Assembly: GCF_900114035.1 (NCBI RefSeq) | Contig: NZ_FORP01000015.1 | Span: forward strand, 1 to 64,000 | DNA from: Amycolatopsis sacchari | GTDB lineage: Bacteria; Actinomycetota; Actinomycetes; Mycobacteriales; Pseudonocardiaceae | Direction: 5' to 3' | DNA: 64,000 nucleotides | In this document: positions 32,356 to 41,346 of the stretch, one piece after another | Numbering within the stretch: position 1 is the stretch's first letter | Layout of the letters: every line of letters begins with the position of its first letter | The notes under the pieces: model-generated | The model's database searches: none | The model's input: only the letters and a program-made list of their open reading frames with translations | Told to the model about the DNA's origin: nothing | Position numbers and translations under genes: made by a program

Positions 32356-33118
32356 CGCCGCCGCGCCGGTGGTCGCCGTGTCGGGCTGCACGCGGCCGGG
32401 GGGCGCCGACGGCGGCTCGATGTACCGGGTGGACGACAAGTACGTGCTGGCCGCCGCCGAGGAACTGGGCGCGCTGCCGCTGATGGTCCCGCCGATCGGC
32501 GGGCTGCTGGCGGCCGAGCGGCTGCTGGAGGTCAGCGACGGCCTGCTGCTCACCGGCAGCCTCTCGGACATCGACCCGGCCGTGTGGCAGGGCGGCGCGC
32601 TCGCCGAGGGGGCCACGGGCGATCCGGGGCGGGACGGCACGATCATCCCGCTGATCCCGCGCGCGCTGCGGGCCGGCGTGCCGGTGCTGGCGATCTGCCG
32701 CGGCCTGCACGAGGTCAACGTCGCGTTCGGCGGCACGATCGAGGAGATCGCGGACAAGGCGCGGCACCGGCGTTACGCCGACGTACCGGAGTCCGCCGAG
32801 CTGCGGCCCGAGGCGTTCTACGGCGCCATCCACCCGGTCCGCGTCCAGCCCGGCGGTCTGCTCGCCGACCTCGCGGACGGGGCTGACGAGGTGTGGGTGA
32901 ACTCCTACCACCGGCAGGTCGTGGACCGGCTGGCCGAGGGGCTGACCGTGGAGGCGGTCAGCCCCGACGGGTACGTGGAAGCGCTTTCCCGCACGGTCGA
33001 CGCGGCGCCGTGCCTGGCCGTCCAGTGGCATCCGGAACACCGGATCGCGCGGGAGTGGCCGTTGAGCAAGGCGTTGTTCCGGTGGTTCGCGGAGCAGGTG
33101 CGGCAGCGTGTCCGGTAA
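32345..33118 (+). CDS. Class I glutamine amidotransferase-like hydrolase (peptidase C26, PuuD-like)
   Basis: 257 aa. Catalytic Cys in VLAICRGLHEVNVAFGG and the His/Glu pair in AVQWHPEH, as in gamma-glutamyl-gamma-aminobutyrate hydrolase. The expected reaction is removal of a gamma-glutamyl group from an amine or amino acid. With the ATP-grasp ligase of this block it suggests that pathway intermediates are gamma-glutamylated and later released. It overlaps the halogenase by 11 nt and the antiporter by 11 nt. Confidence 0.88.
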   Translation: MSGDAAAPVVAVSGCTRPGGADGGSMYRVDDKYVLAAAEELGALPLMVPPIGGLLAAERLLEVSDGLLLTGSLSDIDPAVWQGGALAEGATGDPGRDGTIIPLIPRALRAGVPVLAICRGLHEVNVAFGGTIEEIADKARHRRYADVPESAELRPEAFYGAIHPVRVQPGGLLADLADGADEVWVNSYHRQVVDRLAEGLTVEAVSPDGYVEALSRTVDAAPCLAVQWHPEHRIAREWPLSKALFRWFAEQVRQRVR

Positions 33119-34370
33119 CCAGATCGCCGTGCTGCTGCTGGACCTCGTGGGGGTCTTCGCCGTGTGCGGGCTGCTCGGCTCGCTCGTGGCGAAACTCGGG
33201 CAGCCGCCGGTGATCGGGGAGCTGCTCGGCGGGGTGCTGTTCGGGCCGACCGTGCTGGGTCCGTGGTCGGGGGTGCTGTTCCCCGACGCGGTCCGGCCGA
33301 CGCTGGGCGCGTTCGGCAACGTCGGCGTGGCGTTGTTCATGTTCGCGCTGGGAGCCGAGTTCGACGGCAGCGCGGTCCGCACCCGGTTGCGGCACGCGTG
33401 GGTCGTCGCGGCGGGGGCGATGCTGGTGCCGTTCGCGCTGGGGGTGGGTACGGCGCTCCTGCTGCCCGTGCTGGGGGTCGGGCAGCGGGGGTCGCCGACC
33501 GCGTTCGTGCTGTTCCTCGGGGTGGCGCTGTCGATCACCGCTTTTCCCGTGCTGGCCAGGATCCTGGACGACCGTGGGCTGGTGCGGACGGGGGTGGGCA
33601 GGCTCGCGCTGACCGTCGCCGCGCTGTGCGACGTGCTGGCGTGGTCGGCGCTGGCGGTGGTCGTCGCGATCGTCAGTGGCAGCGGTGGGCACGTGTGGCA
33701 GGTGCTGCTGCTGGTGCCGCTGGTGGTGGTGCTGCGCTTCGCGGTCGGGCCCGTGCTGCGGCTGGTGCTGCTCCGGCTCGGGCCCCGGCAGGAGAACGCC
33801 GTGGTCGTGCTGCTGCTCGCCGGAGCGCTCGCGTGCGGGGCGGCGACCGAGCTGATGGGCCTGCACTTCATCTTCGGCGCGTTCGTGTTCGGGCTGCTCG
33901 CCGCGCGGTCCGGCCCGGGGCCGCTCGTCGCGCGGGTGCGGGGGCGGGTGCTGGAGATCAGCAGGTTCTTCCTGCCCGTGTACCTCGTGGTGGCGGGGTT
34001 GCAGGTGGACATCGCGTTCGACCCGGCTTCATTGGCGCTGCTCGGCGTCGTGTTGTTCGCCGCCACGGCGGGGAAGGCGCTGGGCGCGTTCGGTGCGGCG
34101 AAGGCGTGCCGCCTGAGGACGCGCCCGGCCACGGCGCTCGCGGTGCTGCTGAACACGCGGGGGCTGACGGAGCTCATCGTGCTGAGCACGGGGCTGCAGC
34201 TCGGGGTCATCGACCGGCGCCTGTACTCGGTGATGGTGATCATGGCACTGGCGACGACCGCGGCGACCGGCCCCGCGCTGGCGTGGCTCGCCAGACGCGG
34301 GAACCGGCTGGGCGAGGATCCGTTCGAGCTCGAGGCCGTGGGGGTGCCGGTCGGCGGTGCGGGACGGTGA
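33108..34370 (+). CDS. CPA2-family cation:proton antiporter
   Basis: 420 aa, about 12 hydrophobic segments. Typical Na+/H+ exchanger-domain stretches: GQPPVIGELLGGVLFGPTVLG, SITAFPVLARILDDRGL, TRGLTELIVL near the C-terminus. No soluble KTN domain follows. The GTG start overlaps the C26 hydrolase by 11 nt, so it belongs to the halogenase operon. It could supply ion balance or export, but its link to the product is unknown. Confidence 0.87.
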   Translation: MSGNQIAVLLLDLVGVFAVCGLLGSLVAKLGQPPVIGELLGGVLFGPTVLGPWSGVLFPDAVRPTLGAFGNVGVALFMFALGAEFDGSAVRTRLRHAWVVAAGAMLVPFALGVGTALLLPVLGVGQRGSPTAFVLFLGVALSITAFPVLARILDDRGLVRTGVGRLALTVAALCDVLAWSALAVVVAIVSGSGGHVWQVLLLVPLVVVLRFAVGPVLRLVLLRLGPRQENAVVVLLLAGALACGAATELMGLHFIFGAFVFGLLAARSGPGPLVARVRGRVLEISRFFLPVYLVVAGLQVDIAFDPASLALLGVVLFAATAGKALGAFGAAKACRLRTRPATALAVLLNTRGLTELIVLSTGLQLGVIDRRLYSVMVIMALATTAATGPALAWLARRGNRLGEDPFELEAVGVPVGGAGR

Positions 34371-34598
34371 GGTGGGGGCCTCGGCGTGGTGCGGCGGCTT
34401 GCCGGGCGAACCCTTGCACCGCACCGCTTCGCCGACCGCAGTCCGGCCGCCCCGCGGGCGGTGAGGTGGGGCTGGCCTCGGGCAGGCACCGGTGCAGGCC
34501 GAGCCCACCACTCGGCGCGCGGCGCGGCCACCCACCGCACCGCGGCTCGCTGCCCCAGCCGCCGCTGAGCCGCCACCCACCACCGCCCCCCAACGGCC
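34371..34598. repeat. Spacer with a diverged copy of the antiporter 3' end
   Basis: The antiporter end GGTGAGGTGGGGGCCTCGG (from about 34367) recurs as GGTGAGGTGGGGCTGGCCTC (from about 34460). A weaker similarity links the flank of the opposite gene (CCGAACGCTTGCGCC near 34603) with GCGAACCCTTGCACC near 34408. No gene is supported in this stretch. Confidence 0.5.
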
Positions 34599-35840
34599 TC
34601 ACCCGAACGCTTGCGCCGTGGCGTAACCCTTCCCGTTGTACTTCTGCACCACGACCGACGACACCGCCGGCTGCCCGTCCTTCGTCGTGTCGACGGCGGT
34701 GCCCTCCAGCATCAGCGGGGCGCGGAAGCCCGAGATCCCGCGCAGCGCGGTCATGAAGTCGTCACGCGTGGGCTTGGTCATCTTCTCGAACGCCTGCTGC
34801 AGCGTGGCTCCCACCATGTAGCTCCACATGCAGTGCGGGAACGCCGGCACGTCCGGGTAGTTCGCGTACTGCTTGAGGTCCGCCAGGAACTTCACCACAT
34901 CCGCGTCCTTGGCGAACTCCGGGCTCTGCGGCGCCTTCGCGAACGCGACGGAGTAGATCCCCGGGAACGCCGAAGCGTTGCCCGGCTGCAGGATCGCCGA
35001 CGGGCTCGACGTGTTCGACGGCAGGAACCAGCTGGGCCGCCAGCCGACCTGCTGCGCCTTCTGCAGCGCCGCGATCGCCAGCGGGGTGATCGACATGGCG
35101 TTGAAGAAGACGTCCGCGCCGGTCGACGCCAGCTCGGTCAGCTGGGCGTCCACCGAGGTGTCCGTGGCCTCGTAGCTCAGTTCGCGGACGATCTGCACGT
35201 TCGGCGCACCCGCGATCGCCTGCTTGAAGCCCTCGACGTACCCCTTGCCGTAGTCGTCGTTCTGTGCCAGGACCGCGACCTTGTGCTGCCCGCCCGACGC
35301 CGCGAGCAGCTTGCCGAACGCCGCGCCCTCGTTCTGGTAGATCGGCACGAAACCCAGCTGCCACGGGCTGTCCTGCCGCTTGCTGAACAGCGGGTCACCC
35401 GTCATCACGAGCACCTGCGGGAACTTCTCGTCGATCGCCGCGTCGCGGAACGCGCGGTTCGTCGGCGTGCCCAGGCCCGCCGTCACGGCGAACACACCGT
35501 CGGAGCTCATCTGCTGGAAGTTCGCCAGCGACTTCTGCGGGTCGTAGGCGTCGTCGTAGCTCTTGATCTCCACCTTGCGCGTCTTGCCGTCGCCGAACTT
35601 CACCCCGCCCGCCGCGTTCACCGAGCCGAAGTACGCCTTGACCCCCGCGACCGTGCACGTGCCGGGCCCGGCCGTCGGACCGCTCAGCGGGGTCGTGATC
35701 CCCAGCGTGATCGCGGTGTCCGTGATACCGGGGCTCGCCGAACCCTCCCCTCCCCTGGTGCCCCGACCGCAGCCCGCCGCGACGAGGGCGACGGCCGAAA
35801 CCACCGCGACGACGGCGGTGAACCTCCTGCGAACCTTCAT
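34599..35840 (-). CDS. Branched-chain amino-acid type ABC binding lipoprotein
   Basis: 413 aa, periplasmic-binding-protein family 6 (LivK/amide/urea class). Signal with lipobox ending VAAGC (Cys at about 24), then ITLGITTPLSGPTAGPGT, a standard LivK opening. Ligand not predictable: the class covers Leu/Ile/Val, amides, urea and aromatic acids. The ATG at 35840 overlaps the livM-like stop (ATGA), so this is the last gene of a five-gene operon livG-livF-livH-livM-SBP, an unusual order with the receptor at the end. Confidence 0.92.
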   Translation of the reverse strand: MKVRRRFTAVVAVVSAVALVAAGCGRGTRGGEGSASPGITDTAITLGITTPLSGPTAGPGTCTVAGVKAYFGSVNAAGGVKFGDGKTRKVEIKSYDDAYDPQKSLANFQQMSSDGVFAVTAGLGTPTNRAFRDAAIDEKFPQVLVMTGDPLFSKRQDSPWQLGFVPIYQNEGAAFGKLLAASGGQHKVAVLAQNDDYGKGYVEGFKQAIAGAPNVQIVRELSYEATDTSVDAQLTELASTGADVFFNAMSITPLAIAALQKAQQVGWRPSWFLPSNTSSPSAILQPGNASAFPGIYSVAFAKAPQSPEFAKDADVVKFLADLKQYANYPDVPAFPHCMWSYMVGATLQQAFEKMTKPTRDDFMTALRGISGFRAPLMLEGTAVDTTKDGQPAVSSVVVQKYNGKGYATAQAFG

Positions 35841-36847
35841 GCTTGCGCCTGCCTCTCTGTCTCTTCTGGCCAAGGGGAAGCCGGTTGCGGGGACCGGCGG
35901 CGGGCGAGCCTGCGGATCACCCTCGGGAGGCTCACCAGCCCGCCCGGCAGGAGGAACAGCACCACCAGCAGGATCACGCCCTGGCTGATCGCCGTGAGGT
36001 TGGGGTCGATCGAGTTGGTCAGCTGCGGGACGAACACGTAGTACGCACCGCCGATCAGCGAGCCGGCGATGCTGCCCGCACCCCCGACGACCATCGCCGC
36101 GACGAGCGCGATCGAATGGCCGAAACTCAGGGTCTCCGGCGAGGTGTACTGCACGGCGACGAGGTAACCGAAACCGCTCGCGCCACCGAACACCGACGCC
36201 ACGGTGAACGCGAGAACCTTGTAGCGGTAAGGGGAAATGCCCATCGACGCGGCGACCGCCTCGTTCCTGCGCACCGCCTTCAGCGCGCGGCCGAACTTCC
36301 CGCGCACGAGGTTGCGCGCCAGCAGGAACGCGACGGCCGTGATGACCAGCAGGACGTAGTACTGCCACTGGTCGTCGTAGAGACCGCTCCAGTCCGGGGC
36401 GCCGGAGAACCGGGCCGACACGCCCTGCGAACCACCGGTGAGGTCGGAAAGCCGTTTCGCCAGCGGCACTCCGACGATCGGCAGCGCGATCGTGACCATC
36501 GCGATCGCGAGCCCGCCCAGCCGCGCGGCGGCGAGCGCGACGAGCAGCCCCACCACCCCGGGCAGGAGGCACGCCGCGACGAACACGAGCACGATGTTCC
36601 AGTCGTGGGTGACCCCGAACGCCGCGACGTACGCGCCGAGCCCGACGAAGAAGATCTGCCCGAGGTTGACCTGCCCCGCGTAGCCCATCACGAGGTTCAG
36701 GCCCAGCACGGCGATCGCGTACACGCCGATGCGCACGAGCGTCTGGTTGGCGAACAACGGCAGCATCAGGGGCGCGGCGAGCAGCAGCACCGCCACGACC
36801 ACGCCGAGACCGAGCCGGAACCACTTGGTGCGCAACAAAGTAGCCAT
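35837..36847 (-). CDS. livM: Branched-chain amino-acid type ABC permease, LivM-like
   Basis: 336 aa, about ten hydrophobic segments, with VLGLNLVMGYAGQVNLGQIFFVGLGAYVAA and the ATPase-contact EAA-like loop GRALKAVRRNEAVAASMGI. It pairs with the LivH-like permease to form the membrane pore. ATG 36847 overlaps the livH stop by one base. Confidence 0.93.
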   Translation of the reverse strand: MATLLRTKWFRLGLGVVVAVLLLAAPLMLPLFANQTLVRIGVYAIAVLGLNLVMGYAGQVNLGQIFFVGLGAYVAAFGVTHDWNIVLVFVAACLLPGVVGLLVALAAARLGGLAIAMVTIALPIVGVPLAKRLSDLTGGSQGVSARFSGAPDWSGLYDDQWQYYVLLVITAVAFLLARNLVRGKFGRALKAVRRNEAVAASMGISPYRYKVLAFTVASVFGGASGFGYLVAVQYTSPETLSFGHSIALVAAMVVGGAGSIAGSLIGGAYYVFVPQLTNSIDPNLTAISQGVILLVVLFLLPGGLVSLPRVIRRLARRRSPQPASPWPEETERQAQA

Positions 36848-37728
36848 CAGACCCGCGCCACGACCTTCCGCCCGAACAGGCCCTGGGGACGCACGACCAG
36901 GATCACGAAGATCAGCAGGAACGGCACCGCGATCTTCAGGTCGTGCCCGATGAACGGGATGTACACGGCCGCGAGGTTCTCGGCCACGCCGATGATCCAC
37001 GCGGCGACCACGGCACCGATCGGGCTGTCCAGCCCGCCGAGGATCACCGCCGCGAGCGCGTAGACCAGCGCGTTGTCGAGCATCCCCGGGGTGAGCGTCA
37101 ACTGCGGGGCGACGAGCGAGCCCGCGATCGCGCCCAGTGCGGCGGCGAATCCCCAGCCGATCATCAGCAACCGCCCGACCGGGAGTCCGGAGAAGGAGGC
37201 GGACACTGGGTTGTCGGCGACGGCCCGCAACGCGAGCCCGAGTTTGGTGCGCAGGAACAACAACTGCAGCAGCACCATGATCGCGATGATGGCGATCGTC
37301 GTGCCGAGCGAGCGGACGCTGACGACCGCACCGAAGATGTCCACAGTAGACAACGGGAACGGCGAGGGGAACTGGAGGTTGTTGTACGTCCACAGCCAGC
37401 CGCAGATCCCGGTGACGAGCGTCAGCAACCCGATGGTCACAACGATCGCCGTGTCCGGGTCGCCGCGCTCGAACCGCCGGATCAGCAAGCGTTCGACCGC
37501 AGCGCCGAGGAAGAACGACACCACCACGGCGAGCACGATCGCCACCAGCAAGGGAAGTCCGAGCTGCAGCCCGGTGTAGGCGAAGTACGCCGACAGCACG
37601 GCCATCCCGCCCTGCGCGAAGTTGATCAGCCCGGTCGCCTGGTTCACGAGCACGATCGCGAGCGCCAGCGCCGCGTAGACCGAGCCGGTCGAAAGGCCGT
37701 CGACCACGAGCTGGATGAAGGTTCCCAC
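36847..37728 (-). CDS. livH: Branched-chain amino-acid type ABC permease, LivH-like
   Basis: 293 aa. LivH hallmarks: LVVDGLSTGSVYAALALAIV, TGLINFAQGGMAVLSAYF and TKLGLALRAVADNP (ATPase-contact loop), then GGLDSPIGAVVAAWIIGVAEN. The start is GTG 37728, 4 nt after the LivF stop. Confidence 0.93.
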   Translation of the reverse strand: MGTFIQLVVDGLSTGSVYAALALAIVLVNQATGLINFAQGGMAVLSAYFAYTGLQLGLPLLVAIVLAVVVSFFLGAAVERLLIRRFERGDPDTAIVVTIGLLTLVTGICGWLWTYNNLQFPSPFPLSTVDIFGAVVSVRSLGTTIAIIAIMVLLQLLFLRTKLGLALRAVADNPVSASFSGLPVGRLLMIGWGFAAALGAIAGSLVAPQLTLTPGMLDNALVYALAAVILGGLDSPIGAVVAAWIIGVAENLAAVYIPFIGHDLKIAVPFLLIFVILVVRPQGLFGRKVVARV

Positions 37729-37732
37729 CGTG

Positions 37733-38443
37733 TCACCCTCCGAGGTAGGCGCGTCGGATTTCGTCCATGCCCTTGAGTTCGGCGGCGGTGCCGGTGAGCA
37801 CCGTGCGCCCGGTCTCCAGCACCACCGCGGTGTCGACGAGGGTGAAGGCGAGGTTGGCGTTCTGCTCGACCACGAGCATCGCGATCCCCGACTCCCGCCG
37901 CAGCCGCCCGATCGCCTCGTACACGGTCTTCGCGGTGCCCGGCGCGAGCCCCAGCGACGCCTCGTCCAGCAGCAGCAACCGGGGCCTGGCCAGGAAAGCC
38001 CTTGCCACGGCGAGCATCTGCTGCTCCCCGCCGGACAGCGCGGCCGCGCTCGAACTCAGGCGGGCGCGCAACTGCGGGAACAGGTCGAGGCAGTACTCCA
38101 CGTCCGCGGAAACCGCTTTCCGGTCCTTGCGCAGGTAAGCGCCCACGCGGAGGTTGTCCAGCACGCTGAGCCTGCCGAGCGTGCCCCGGCCTTCGGGCAC
38201 GTGCGCGATGCCCAGTGCCGCCACCTGATCCGGCCGCAGACCGCGGAGGTCGCGCCCGTCGAAGGTGATCCGGCCGTCCGCGCGGACCGTGCCGCAGATC
38301 GCCCGCAGCGTCGTCGTCTTGCCCGCGCCGTTCGCGCCGAGGATGCCGACCGCGCCACCGTCCGGCACGCTCAGCGAGACGCCTTCCAGCACCCGCACGG
38401 GACCGTAGGACGCGGTCACGTCGGCCAGTTCAAGCAACGTCAT
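37733..38443 (-). CDS. livF: Branched-chain amino-acid type ABC ATPase, LivF-like
   Basis: 236 aa: Walker A GANGAGKTT, HVPEGRGTLGRLSV (a LivF feature), signature LSGGEQQ, Walker B LLLLDEA. It drives transport together with the LivG-like ATPase. It overlaps the livG end by 14 nt. Confidence 0.94.
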   Translation of the reverse strand: MTLLELADVTASYGPVRVLEGVSLSVPDGGAVGILGANGAGKTTTLRAICGTVRADGRITFDGRDLRGLRPDQVAALGIAHVPEGRGTLGRLSVLDNLRVGAYLRKDRKAVSADVEYCLDLFPQLRARLSSSAAALSGGEQQMLAVARAFLARPRLLLLDEASLGLAPGTAKTVYEAIGRLRRESGIAMLVVEQNANLAFTLVDTAVVLETGRTVLTGTAAELKGMDEIRRAYLGG

Positions 38444-39212
38444 CCGCGGCGTCCTTCCCCAGGTAGGCCTCGATGACGCGGGGATCGGACTGCGCCTGCG
38501 CCGCCGTGCCCTCCATCAGCTTGCGCCCGTGGTCGAGCACCACGACGCGGTCGGTGAGGGCCGAGATGAGGCCCATGTGGTGTTCCACGACCACGACCGT
38601 GACGTCCTCCTCCTCGCGGATCCGCCGCACGGTGGCGATGAGCTGTTCGACCTCCGCGTGGGAAAGCCCGGCCGCCGGTTCGTCGAGCAGCAGCAGCGCC
38701 GGTTTCGACAACAGCGCGCGGCACAGCTCGATCCCCTTGTGCAGACCGTGTGACAGCTCGTCGGCGGGCAGCTCCGCCGCGTGCCGCAACCGCACGCGGT
38801 CCAGCAGCGCGAGTGCCTCCGCGCGGATCTCCCGTTCGGCGCGGACCGTGTGCGGCAGGCGGAGCGACCACGAAACCGGGCCGCCCGGCAAGCGGGTGTG
38901 CCCGCCCAGCACCACGTTGTCCAGCACCGTGGCGTCGAGGTGGAGCGCGGGGTGCTGGAAGGTGCGGGCGAGGCCGAGCCGGGCGAGCCGCGACGGCGCC
39001 AGGCCGACGACTTCGGTGCCGTCGATGGTGATCGAGCCCGCGGTCGGCCGGTAGTGCCCGCTGATGCAGTTGAACAACGACGTCTTCCCGGCACCGTTGG
39101 GCCCGACGAGCCCGAGGATGACCCCCGGCTCCACGTCGAAGGAGACGTCCTCCAGCACTTTCACGCCGCCGAAGTGGAGTGTCACTTCCCGCAGGTTCAG
39201 CCGCGCGGCCAT
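38430..39212 (-). CDS. livG: Branched-chain amino-acid type ABC ATPase, LivG-like
   Basis: 260 aa: Walker A GPNGAGKTS, ARTFQHPALHLDATVLDNV (a LivG feature), signature LSHGLHKGIELCRAL (degenerate SHG in place of SGG, common in LivG), Walker B LLLLDEP, and VVVVEHHM. First gene of the operon; ATG at 39212, opposite to the IclR regulator. Confidence 0.93.
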   Translation of the reverse strand: MAARLNLREVTLHFGGVKVLEDVSFDVEPGVILGLVGPNGAGKTSLFNCISGHYRPTAGSITIDGTEVVGLAPSRLARLGLARTFQHPALHLDATVLDNVVLGGHTRLPGGPVSWSLRLPHTVRAEREIRAEALALLDRVRLRHAAELPADELSHGLHKGIELCRALLSKPALLLLDEPAAGLSHAEVEQLIATVRRIREEEDVTVVVVEHHMGLISALTDRVVVLDHGRKLMEGTAAQAQSDPRVIEAYLGKDAADDVA

Positions 39213-39312
39213 ACCGCACCTCGAATCCGGGTCACCGCACGCACCGTCGCTCCCTTGCGATCCGCACCACGATCGTCGGAGTGTATGTCGCTGCCCGCGC
39301 CAATTCCGGTGA

Positions 39313-39331
39313 TGTTCCGCCCGGTGGAACA
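39313..39331. promoter_or_regulatory. IclR-type operator between liv operon and iclR gene
   Basis: TGTTCCGCC-C-GGTGGAACA is a 19-bp palindrome with one mismatched pair, centred in the 160-nt gap between the divergent livG and iclR genes. TGTTCC/GGAACA half-sites are common for IclR-family proteins. It probably controls both directions. Confidence 0.65.
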
Positions 39332-39372
39332 CTTGGCTGTTTTGCCTGCACAACCCGTGTGACACTGCGGCG

Positions 39373-40107
39373 ATGGCGGTGCACACCCGGATCCTGTCCG
39401 TGTTGGCGGCCTTCAGCACCGAGCGGCCGAACCTGACGCTGTCGGAGATCTCGCGCCTGACGGGGCTGCCCAAGGGAACCGCGCACCGGATCGTCACGCA
39501 GCTGGTCGACTGGGGCGCGCTGGAACGCGACGAGCGGCACTACGTGATCGGGCTGAAGATGTTCGAGATCGGCACCCTCGCGCCCCGCGCGTACCGGCAC
39601 CGCTCGCGGATCCTGCCGTTCCTGGAGGAGGCCGCGGCGGCGACGGGTGCGGACGTCATGCTCGCCGTCCTCGACAAGGACCAGGCGGTGCTCGTCGAGC
39701 ACCTCGTGGGCCGCCGCGCGGTCGCGCTCGCGGCCGGGCTCGGGGAACGGCTGCCCCTGCACGCGTCCGGCGTCGGGCACGTGATGCTGGCGTTCGGGCC
39801 CGCCGAGCTGCTGAACCTGGTGTGCTCCCGGCCGCTCACGCCGGTCACCTCACGCACCATCACCGATCCCGCGGAGCTGCGTGCGGTGGTGGCGCGCGTG
39901 CGTGAGGCGGGTGTCGCCGTGGTGCCGCATTCGATGGTGCCCGGCACGGTTTCGGTGGCGGCCCCGATCTTCGCCGAACGGCACGCCCTCGCCGGCGTGA
40001 TGTTGTTCGTCGCCCCGGTCGCGCGCACCAACACCGCGTTGTTCGCCAAGACCGCACTGCGGATCTCCCACCGCATCTCCGCAGCGCTGTGCGCGGCCGA
40101 GTCGTAA
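39373..40107 (+). CDS. IclR-family regulator
   Basis: 244 aa. N-terminal winged helix (LTLSEISRLTGLPKGTAHRIVTQLVDWG) and C-terminal effector domain with the family stretches ADVMLAVLDKDQAVLVEHLVG, LHASGVGHVMLAF and APIFAERHALAGVML. It is divergent from the liv-type transporter and should sense its solute or a breakdown product. ATG 39373 was chosen as the first Met before the conserved HTRILSVLAAF helix. Confidence 0.92.
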   Translation: MAVHTRILSVLAAFSTERPNLTLSEISRLTGLPKGTAHRIVTQLVDWGALERDERHYVIGLKMFEIGTLAPRAYRHRSRILPFLEEAAAATGADVMLAVLDKDQAVLVEHLVGRRAVALAAGLGERLPLHASGVGHVMLAFGPAELLNLVCSRPLTPVTSRTITDPAELRAVVARVREAGVAVVPHSMVPGTVSVAAPIFAERHALAGVMLFVAPVARTNTALFAKTALRISHRISAALCAAES

Positions 40108-40108
40108 A

Positions 40109-40134
40109 ACAACTCAGCTTGTCTGAGGAGTTGT
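40109..40134. promoter_or_regulatory. Palindrome before the MFS/GntR pair
   Basis: ACAACTC (40109-40115) and GAGTTGT (40128-40134) form inverted arms, with a nested CTCAG-CTTGT-CTGAG inside. It lies between the IclR stop and the MFS start (15 nt before the ATG). A FadR-type GntR protein is encoded after the MFS gene and is the likely reader. A terminator role for iclR is the alternative, though no T-run follows. Confidence 0.55.
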
Positions 40135-40148
40135 GTTAGGTTCGGCGC

Positions 40149-41327
40149 ATGACCAGTACCGCTCGCGGGCGGCTGTGGGCGCTGACGGCGACCCACGCCG
40201 CCAACGACTTCTACCCCGGAGCCGTCGCGGCCCTCCTCCCCTACTTCATCGCGCGCGCCGGCTACAGCTACGCCGCCGCGGCGGGCATCACGCTCGCGGC
40301 CACCGCGCTGTCGAGCGTGGCGCAGCCCGCGTTCGGGCACCTCAGCGACCGGTACGGGCTCCGCTGGCTGAGCCTCGCCGGGCTGCTCTGCGCGGGCGCG
40401 GGCGTCGCGCTGAGCGGGGTGGCCGGGCACTCCTACCCGCTCGTGCTCGCCGTCGTGGCGCTGTCGGGGATCGGCGTCGCCGCGTACCACCCGGCGGCGA
40501 CGGTCGAGGCGCGGCTCGCGGGCAGCGGGTCCAGCGGGGCGATGAGCCTGTTCTCCGTGGGCGGCAACGTCGGCACGGCGCTGGCCCCGTCGGCGGTCGT
40601 GCTGGCCGTCGGCCGGTTCGGCCTGCCCGGCACGGTGCTGCTCGCCCTGCCCGCACTCGTGCTGGGCGCGGTGTATTTCTCCGTGGCACGCAAGGGAATG
40701 TTCCGCCGGGTCGCGGCTCCGACCAAGACGGCGGTCGCTACGGGGCAGCGGGATTCGTGGAGTTCCTTCGCGTGGCTCACCGCCGTGCTCGCGTTGTGGT
40801 CGATCGCCTACGTCGGCACGACGTCCTTCGTGGCGCTGTACTCGATCGCGCGCTTCGGCTCGACGCCCTCGGACGCGTCCCTCGCGCTGTCGGTGTTCCC
40901 GGCGGCGGGTGCGGTCGGCACGCTGGCGGGCGGCTGGCTGGCGGACCGGCTCGGGCGGCTGGCCGTGATCCGGTCCGGCTACGCGCTGGCGGTGCTCTCG
41001 GTCGGCGCGATCGTGCTGGCCCCCTCGCCCGCCGTGGTCGTCGTCGCGACGGGCTGCGTCGGCGTTGCGTTGTTCCTGCCGTTCTCCGCGCAGATCACGC
41101 TTTCCCACACCTACCTGCCCAACCGCATCGGGCTGGCCAGCGGGGTCACCCTCGGGCTCACGCTGTCGCTGGGCGGCGTGGTCAGCCCGCTGCTGGGCGC
41201 GCTCGCGGACGCCGCGAGCGTGCGCACCGTGTTCGTCCTCATCGGACTGTTGACCGCGGGTGGTTTCGCGCTGTCGTTCACCCTGCGGGAACGGGAGCGC
41301 GTGCTCGCGGGCTACGCTCTCCCCTGA
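40149..41327 (+). CDS. MFS transporter, fosmidomycin-resistance (Fsr) type
   Basis: 392 aa, 12 predicted helices. The opening LTATHAANDFYPGAVAALLPYF and loop GHLSDRYGLRWLS fit the Fsr branch of the major facilitator superfamily. The expected role is export of a small polar drug or metabolite. It is followed after 19 nt by a GntR regulator in the same direction. Confidence 0.87.
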   Translation: MTSTARGRLWALTATHAANDFYPGAVAALLPYFIARAGYSYAAAAGITLAATALSSVAQPAFGHLSDRYGLRWLSLAGLLCAGAGVALSGVAGHSYPLVLAVVALSGIGVAAYHPAATVEARLAGSGSSGAMSLFSVGGNVGTALAPSAVVLAVGRFGLPGTVLLALPALVLGAVYFSVARKGMFRRVAAPTKTAVATGQRDSWSSFAWLTAVLALWSIAYVGTTSFVALYSIARFGSTPSDASLALSVFPAAGAVGTLAGGWLADRLGRLAVIRSGYALAVLSVGAIVLAPSPAVVVVATGCVGVALFLPFSAQITLSHTYLPNRIGLASGVTLGLTLSLGGVVSPLLGALADAASVRTVFVLIGLLTAGGFALSFTLRERERVLAGYALP

Positions 41328-41346
41328 CGAGCAGCGGAGGGTCGCG

